DNA from: JBCFBK01 sp039679975
GTDB lineage: Bacteria > Bacteroidota > Bacteroidia > Bacteroidales > Prolixibacteraceae
Length of the DNA: 46,075 nucleotides
Direction of reading: 5' to 3'
Assembly: GCA_039679975.1 (NCBI GenBank)
Contig: JBDKTZ010000400.1
Coordinates: 1-46,075 of the forward strand
Position numbers and translations under genes: made by a program. Below are positions 41,847-46,075 of the stretch, piece after piece. How positions within the stretch are numbered: the stretch's first letter is position 1; every line of letters begins with the position of its first letter. The notes below the pieces were generated by a model. That model saw nothing but the letters and a program-made list of their open reading frames with translations, searched no databases and had not been told where the DNA came from.

Positions 41847-42926
41847 ATGGGAAAAATTTCAGATCAGATTAAAGTCGGAGTCGTTAGCGGCTCGGATACT
41901 CAACTGCTTTTTAAAATAGCCAGGGAAGAGCAGTTTGCTATGCCTGCAGTGAATGTGGTGAATTCAAGTTCCGTCAATGCAGCACTGGAAGCGGCAAAAC
42001 TGGTTGGGTCGCCAATTATTATTCAGTTCTCGAATGGGGGTGCCCAGTTTTATGCGGGGAAGGGCTTAAAGCTGGAAGGGCAGAAAGCACAAATCGCCGG
42101 AGCAATTGCAGGGGCTAAATATATTCATCAGGTGGCTGAGCTGTATGGTGTTCGTGTGATTATCCATACCGATCATGCGGCTAAAAAGTTGCTTCCCTGG
42201 ATCGACGGATTGCTGGAGGCCGGTGAAAAGCATTTTTCTGAAACAGGAAAGCCGTTATTTTCCTCCCATATGCTGGATCTGTCCGAGGAACCTCTCTCCG
42301 AAAATATTGAAATCAGCAAACGATATCTCGAACGGATGAGCAAAATCGGGATGACGCTCGAAATTGAACTGGGTGTAACCGGTGGTGAGGAAGATGGCGT
42401 TGACAACAGCAGCGTTGATAATGCAGCGTTATATACACAACCCGATGAGGTGGCCTATGCTTACGAAGAATTACTTCAAATCAGTCCAAATTTCACGATT
42501 GCCGCTGCCTTTGGAAATGTTCACGGTGTCTATAAGCCAGGGAATGTTAAACTTACTCCCAAAATCCTGAATGCTTCACAACGGTATATTACCGAAAAGT
42601 TTAAACTGAATGATACTAAACCGGTTAATTTCGTTTTTCACGGAGGCTCCGGATCTTCAGCAGAAGAAATCAGGGAGGCTGTTTCCTACGGTGTGGTCAA
42701 GATGAATATCGATACCGATACGCAATGGGCTTTCTGGGATGGCGTTCGCGCCTATGAAGCTGCCAATCGTCCCTATTTACAAGGACAGATCGGCAACCCG
42801 GAAGGTGAAGATAAGCCCAATAAAAAATTCTATGATCCGCGTGTCTGGCTGAGAAAAGGAGAAGAGGCGATGACGGCCCGCCTGAAAGAAGCCTTTGAAA
42901 ACTTAAATTGTTTAGGCAGAGACTAA
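41847..42926 (+). CDS. fbaA: Class II fructose-bisphosphate aldolase, FbaA/IIA subtype
   Basis: 359 aa, the same length as E. coli FbaA and strongly similar throughout (LLPWIDGLLEAGEKHF, ERMSKIGMTLEIELG, VSYGVVKMNIDTDTQWAFW). Catalytic Asp109 and zinc ligand His110 are in HTDHAAKK. The GNVHGVYKPGN and FHGGSGS phosphate and zinc loops are intact. It is a glycolytic and gluconeogenic enzyme. A strong terminator follows. Having both subtypes back to back suggests separate roles, for example different conditions or substrates. Confidence 0.97.
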   Translation: MGKISDQIKVGVVSGSDTQLLFKIAREEQFAMPAVNVVNSSSVNAALEAAKLVGSPIIIQFSNGGAQFYAGKGLKLEGQKAQIAGAIAGAKYIHQVAELYGVRVIIHTDHAAKKLLPWIDGLLEAGEKHFSETGKPLFSSHMLDLSEEPLSENIEISKRYLERMSKIGMTLEIELGVTGGEEDGVDNSSVDNAALYTQPDEVAYAYEELLQISPNFTIAAAFGNVHGVYKPGNVKLTPKILNASQRYITEKFKLNDTKPVNFVFHGGSGSSAEEIREAVSYGVVKMNIDTDTQWAFWDGVRAYEAANRPYLQGQIGNPEGEDKPNKKFYDPRVWLRKGEEAMTARLKEAFENLNCLGRD

Positions 42927-42950
42927 AACAACAAATTAAATTCCGATTTC

Positions 42951-43010
42951 AAATCCCGGGACCCAAATTCCAAAGCCTTTTGGAACTTGAGTTCCCGGGA
43001 TTTGCTTTTT
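42951..43010 (+). terminator. Terminator after fbaA
   Basis: AAATCCCGGGA and TCCCGGGATTT form an 11-bp stem that encloses a second stem (TTCCAAA with TTTTGGAA), followed by GCTTTTT. The outer stem can also act in the other direction. Confidence 0.85.
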
Positions 43011-43099
43011 ATGAAATTGACATGCTTGACCACAGAAAATGAATACCCCGGATTTGATTTACCCGGATTTTGTTGTAACTTATATCCGTAATTGCAATC

Positions 43100-44002
43100 A
43101 TGAAGCTACGGCAAATCATCAGGGAGTATTTTTCATTCTCAAAAGGTGAACGGATCGGAATAATGATCCTGATCGTGTTGATGACAGCCATCCTGATCGC
43201 CGACCGCCTGATCTTTTATTTTGAAAGGCCTGCGGCTGCCGACAGGAAACGATTTGAAGAACTGGTCGCCGAATTGGAGCGGCAGCAAACGAGTAACCAG
43301 GAGGCAAGTGCATATTTCTTTTTTGATCCCAATACCATTGATTCAGCAACATTGGAAAATCTTTCTTTGCCTTTTGGGGTTAAACAAAATATGCTCAAAT
43401 ACCGGAGGCACGGCGGATCCTTTAGAAACAGGGAAGATGTCCGTAAGATTTATGGGATGAATGATTCTGTTTATGCGTTGATTGAACCGTTTATTACCAT
43501 CAAATCAAATCCGGTCGTTTCGACTGATGTTGCGTCCAGATCCCGAATGGGATACCAGGATTCAGCAGTTGCCATGTCCAAAACGGTCACTCCGGCTCCC
43601 GGGTTGGAAATTAATCGCGCTACCGCTGCTGATCTGAAAAAATTGTACGGCATAGGTCCCGTGTTGTCTGAACGGATCATCAAATACAGAGATTTGCTTG
43701 GAGGCTTTTATGAACCCGGACAACTGAAAGAAGTATACGGACTGACACCTGAAACTTTCTCAGGAATAGCAGATCAACTGATTATCGATTCGACTGCGCT
43801 GAGATTGATCAATATAAACTTTGCTGACGCCCGTGAATTGGCGAAGCATCCTTATCTGGAATGGAAAGATGCAAACCGGATGATTGATTACAGGGACAAA
43901 ACCGGATTTATAGAAGATAAATTCCTTTTGCTCACAGATTCGGTACTGAGCAGTGAAGTTTTCAAAAAAGTTAACCCTTATTTTCAAACTAAAGGGAACT
44001 GA
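43100..44002 (+). CDS. Membrane-anchored helix-hairpin-helix protein (ComEA-like repeats)
   Basis: 300 aa. A short cytoplasmic start, one membrane helix at about 19-41 (IGIMILIVLMTAILIADRLI), then three helix-hairpin-helix regions at about 75-130, 165-225 and 230-295. The middle one (EINRATAADLKKLYGIGPVL, then SERIIKYRDLLGGF) is closest to ComEA. Such domains bind DNA backbone non-specifically, so DNA uptake or envelope DNA handling is possible but not shown. Family found widely in Bacteroidetes. It is flanked by the fbaA terminator and the rpsU promoter, so monocistronic. Confidence 0.85.
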   Translation: MKLRQIIREYFSFSKGERIGIMILIVLMTAILIADRLIFYFERPAAADRKRFEELVAELERQQTSNQEASAYFFFDPNTIDSATLENLSLPFGVKQNMLKYRRHGGSFRNREDVRKIYGMNDSVYALIEPFITIKSNPVVSTDVASRSRMGYQDSAVAMSKTVTPAPGLEINRATAADLKKLYGIGPVLSERIIKYRDLLGGFYEPGQLKEVYGLTPETFSGIADQLIIDSTALRLININFADARELAKHPYLEWKDANRMIDYRDKTGFIEDKFLLLTDSVLSSEVFKKVNPYFQTKGN

Positions 44003-44065
44003 TTTTGTTTTTCTTGAAAAAGAAAGGAGAAGCTTTACTTTTAATTTTAAATTTTTGATGATAAA

Positions 44066-44096
44066 TTTGATTAGTAATCCAGAATTCCTAAATTTG
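44066..44096 (+). promoter_or_regulatory. Promoter of rpsU-xerC-hpf
   Basis: TTTG (44066-44069), 19 nt, TAAATTTG (44089-44096): exact match to both elements, 33 nt before the rpsU ATG. Confidence 0.8.
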
Positions 44097-44129
44097 CGGC
44101 TCAAAATTTAACAGATAAAATTTAAAAAT

Positions 44130-44321
44130 ATGATCGTTATTCCGGTTAAAGAAGGCGAAAATATCGAAAGAGCCCTGAAAAGATTCAAAAGGAAATTCGA
44201 GAAGACAGGTGTAATTAAAGAGTTACGCGAACGTCAGGCTTTTACAAAACCTTCAGTTGAAAGAAGAACAGAGGTGAAAAAAGCCGTTTATATTCAACAA
44301 TTGCAACGTCAGGAAGACTAG
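44130..44321 (+). CDS. rpsU: Ribosomal protein bS21
   Basis: 63 aa, MIVIPVKEGENIERALKRFK, with the typical Arg/Lys-rich middle (RKFEKTGVIKELRERQAF). In Bacteroidetes ribosomes bS21 helps cover the anti-Shine-Dalgarno tail of 16S rRNA. The start region here is A/T-rich without a Shine-Dalgarno sequence, whereas the next two genes, xerC and hpf, have strong ones. Confidence 0.97.
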   Translation: MIVIPVKEGENIERALKRFKRKFEKTGVIKELRERQAFTKPSVERRTEVKKAVYIQQLQRQED

Positions 44322-44365
44322 TTTCTTTTTAGTCTGATTCCTGGATGTGCTAAAGAGGGGGTTCT

Positions 44366-45250
44366 ATGTCCTATCAGGAATCGTTTCTGAAATATTTGAA
44401 GTTCGAGAAAAGGTGTTCAGACCACACGATAGTCGCCTATAAGAATGACCTCGATCAGTTTGAAAGATTTTTATTCAAAACGGTCGGGGATTTTAACATT
44501 CTTAAAATTGACAGAAAAGTGATCAGGGAGTGGATCGTATCTCTGATGGAGTCTGGAGACGTACCTAAAACCGTGGTCAGGAAAGTAACGACACTCAAGT
44601 CTTTTTATAAATATTTGATGCGGCAGGAGCTCATTGAGTCGTCTCCGGCAGACATGGTGATCACGCCAAAGGTGCCTAAAAAACTTCCTTATTTTGTTGA
44701 TGAGAACAGTCTGCATGTCTTGCTCGATAACGGTTATTTCGGAAAGGATTTTGAAAATGTCCGGGATAAACTGATCATCAGTCTTTTTTATGGTTCCGGA
44801 ATGCGTCTTTCGGAACTGAAAAATCTGAAGGAATCCAATATTCTGCAATCAGAGTGTTTGCTGAAAGTTCTGGGGAAAAACAATAAAGAGCGAATTGTGC
44901 CGTATCCCCGAAGTATGAATACCCTGATCAATGAATATTTATTGGCCAGAGACACTGAATTTCCTGATGGCAGTCCGTCATTATTCGTGACCTCGAAAGG
45001 TAAGCCGGTTTATGAAAAGCTAATCTACCGGGTAGTTAAGAAATACCTTTCACTGGTTACCACTCTTGAAAAAAAGAGCCCTCATGTGCTCAGACATACT
45101 TATGCCACTCATTTACTTGACCGGGGAGCGGATCTGAATGCTGTAAAAGAACTTTTGGGACACAGTAACCTGGCTGCAACCCAAATTTACACACACACAT
45201 CAACAGAGAAGATACAACGGATTTACAAACAAGCTCATCCCAGAGCTTAA
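44366..45250 (+). CDS. xerC: Tyrosine recombinase of the XerC/XerD type
   Basis: 294 aa. An N-terminal SAM-like core-binding domain (1-95) and a catalytic domain with all six residues: Arg147 (GSGMRLSEL), Lys171 (GKNNKER), His240 and Arg243 (HVLRHTYATHLL), His266 (LLGHSNLAATQ), Tyr275 (IYTH). It resolves chromosome dimers at dif with a partner recombinase. The conserved place between rpsU and hpf supports a housekeeping role, not an integrase. XerC versus XerD naming is not certain. Shine-Dalgarno GAGGGGG precedes the ATG. Confidence 0.93.
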   Translation: MSYQESFLKYLKFEKRCSDHTIVAYKNDLDQFERFLFKTVGDFNILKIDRKVIREWIVSLMESGDVPKTVVRKVTTLKSFYKYLMRQELIESSPADMVITPKVPKKLPYFVDENSLHVLLDNGYFGKDFENVRDKLIISLFYGSGMRLSELKNLKESNILQSECLLKVLGKNNKERIVPYPRSMNTLINEYLLARDTEFPDGSPSLFVTSKGKPVYEKLIYRVVKKYLSLVTTLEKKSPHVLRHTYATHLLDRGADLNAVKELLGHSNLAATQIYTHTSTEKIQRIYKQAHPRA

Positions 45251-45269
45251 ACCAATAGGAGGAAAAGTT

Positions 45270-45575
45270 ATGAATATTAATGTCAATTCGATTCATTTTA
45301 CACCAGATCAAAAACTGGTCGACTTTGCAATCAAAAAGACCGGTAAACTGGATACTTTTTTCGACGGGATTATTTCCGGTGAGGTGATCTTGAAAGTAGC
45401 AAAACCCGAAACTTCTAATAATAAGATAGCAGAGATAAAGCTCTCCATCCCTGCAAATAACGATTATTTGTTCGCGAAAAAACAGGCTGACACCTTTGAG
45501 GAAGCCATTGATCTTGCTGTTGATGCTTTGCGAAAACAACTCTCCAAATTTAAGGAAAAGCTGAAGGAAAAATAA
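45270..45575 (+). CDS. hpf: Ribosome hibernation promoting factor, short form
   Basis: 101 aa, one HPF/RaiA domain (beta-alpha-beta-beta-beta-alpha) and no C-terminal dimerisation domain, so the short form. It binds the 30S tRNA sites and stores inactive ribosomes in starvation. The motif YLFAKKQADTFEEAIDLAVD is typical. A full AGGAGG Shine-Dalgarno lies 7 nt before the ATG, unusual for the phylum. Confidence 0.95.
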   Translation: MNINVNSIHFTPDQKLVDFAIKKTGKLDTFFDGIISGEVILKVAKPETSNNKIAEIKLSIPANNDYLFAKKQADTFEEAIDLAVDALRKQLSKFKEKLKEK

Positions 45576-45595
45576 TTTCAAAAAATGCAGGAGAA

Positions 45596-45628
45596 CTTGT
45601 GAAGTAATCAAAAATATTTATACATTTG
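45596..45628 (+). promoter_or_regulatory. Predicted promoter of the tRNA unit
   Basis: TACATTTG (45621-45628) is an exact -7; a CTTG at 45596-45599, with a 21-nt spacer, is a weak -33. A second exact -7 match, TACTTTTG (45692-45699), lies in the hairpin loop downstream. Confidence 0.55.
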
Positions 45629-45671
45629 CAAACTCTTTTCGGAGAAGCCCCCGAAGAATCAAGGCTTTAGC

Positions 45672-45722
45672 GCCAGATCCCCTGTGAAACATACTTTTGG
45701 GATGATTTGCCGGGGATTTGGC
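45672..45722 (+). other. Long hairpin in the tRNA leader
   Basis: GCCAGATCCCC (45672-45682) pairs with GGGGATTTGGC (45712-45722), 11 bp with one G.U, loop 29 nt. It ends 25 nt before tRNA-Thr. It could be a processing signal or a terminator-like block; there is no U-run. Confidence 0.5.
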
Positions 45723-45747
45723 ACGATAAAAAGTGAGTCTGATGTTT

Positions 45748-45821
45748 GCCGGATTAGCTCAGCTGGCCAGAGCACGTGATTTGTAATCTCGGGGTCCTCA
45801 GTTCGAATCTGAGATCCGGCT
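45748..45821 (+). tRNA. tRNA-Thr (anticodon TGT)
   Basis: 74 nt. Acceptor GCCGGAT with ATCCGGC, D arm GCTC/GAGC, anticodon loop TTTGTAA, T arm CTCAG-TTCGAAT-CTGAG. The CCA end is not encoded. The anticodon stem has a U.U mismatch at positions 29-41 (CGTGA against TCTCG). Confidence 0.95.
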
Positions 45822-45850
45822 CAAGTTCTGATAATTTGATGTTCAGCTTC

Positions 45851-45975
45851 GGATATCCGGACAAACGGATATTCGGATGTTCAGACGATATTCAGATATC
45901 CAGGTAAAAAGCTGTAATCTGATAGTCTGAATGTCTGGGAATCTGACGATCCTGTAGTCTGAAAAACTGATCGTG
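45851..45975. repeat. Octad words between the two tRNA genes
   Basis: 8-nt words GGATATCC, GGACAAAC, GGATATTC, GGATGTTC, then after two slips TGATAGTC, TGAATGTC, TGGGAATC, TGACGATC, CTGTAGTC. A 17-nt stretch (CGGATATTCGGATGTTC) is identical to 40240-40256. The block fills nearly the whole 159-nt spacer between the tRNAs. Confidence 0.7.
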
Positions 45976-45980
45976 TATAC

Positions 45981-46063
45981 GGGGAGATACCAAAGTGGCC
46001 AACTGGGGCAGACTGTAAATCTGCTGGCTCATGCCTTCGTAGGTTCGAATCCTGCTCTCCCCA
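45981..46063 (+). tRNA. tRNA-Tyr (anticodon GTA)
   Basis: 83 nt, class II with a long variable arm. Acceptor GGGGAGA with TCTCCCC, anticodon stem GCAGA/TCTGC around CTGTAAA, T arm loop TTCGAAT. No encoded CCA. In related genomes these tRNAs precede tuf, which would lie beyond the right edge. Confidence 0.96.
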
Positions 46064-46075
46064 CACTAAAAGCTC

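Noticed and set aside
41617..41847. 77-residue N-terminal extension of the minus-strand aldolase
   Set aside because: It has no similarity to aldolases and crosses the divergent promoter region; the ATG at 41616 matches the family start.
44366..45250. Phage or conjugative-element integrase
   Set aside because: Short length, simple two-domain structure and the rpsU-hpf setting fit a chromosomal Xer recombinase; the neighbouring tRNAs show no attachment-site duplication.

Overview
The window comes from a Bacteroidota chromosome, most likely order Bacteroidales. The evidence is a SusC/RagA-type receptor, a TamL-type lipoprotein of the BamA/TamA family, a DUF4290 gene next to murA, a zinc-less S14 and L36, A/T-rich start regions mostly without Shine-Dalgarno sequences, and many exact matches to the Bacteroides promoter (TTTG, 18-19 nt, TAnnTTTG). 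Genus cannot be read from the sequence.

Layout. 1-2872 (minus): a calcineurin-like lipoprotein phosphoesterase followed by the start of a SusC-like receptor that runs off the left edge. 3475-5426 (minus): grpE-dnaJ with promoter and terminator. 5465-7519 (minus): DUF4290-murA. 7689-10240 (minus): a UvrD/PcrA helicase. 10312-12619 (minus): a divergent EF-G-like GTPase. 12773-16287 (plus): a peptidase-containing ABC exporter and its HlyD-type adaptor. 16736-34436 (plus): the joined str-S10-spc-alpha ribosomal cluster from rpsL to rplQ with secY, infA, rpmJ and rpoA, opened by two tandem promoters and closed by a strong terminator. 34487-36205: ettA. 36384-40238: a small secreted protein, a TrmH/SpoU RNA methyltransferase (minus) and tamL (plus). 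40573-43010: two class II aldolases of different subtypes, head to head. 43100-46063: a helix-hairpin-helix protein, rpsU, a Xer recombinase, hpf, tRNA-Thr and tRNA-Tyr.

Most of the window is housekeeping: ribosome components, elongation factors, translation throttling (EttA) and hibernation (HPF), secretion (SecY), chaperones, envelope assembly (TamL), wall synthesis (MurA) and glycolysis.

The least explained material lies between genes. A core of about 158 nt occurs twice in opposite orientation (16486-16642 and 40336-40493). It has a 14-bp stem whose sequence differs between copies while pairing is kept. Around it and at other intergenic sites are degenerate tandem words with strict 7-nt or 8-nt periodicity (7539-7653, 16288-16483, 16656-16703, 17295-17329, 40233-40332, 40494-40571, 45851-45975). 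These look like one modular family of intergenic repeats and are the best candidate here for something undescribed. Other leads are a Met in place of the catalytic His in the second EF-G, an Asp in place of the MurA active-site Cys, a palindrome over the helicase promoter, and a 38-codon frame between rplO and secY.
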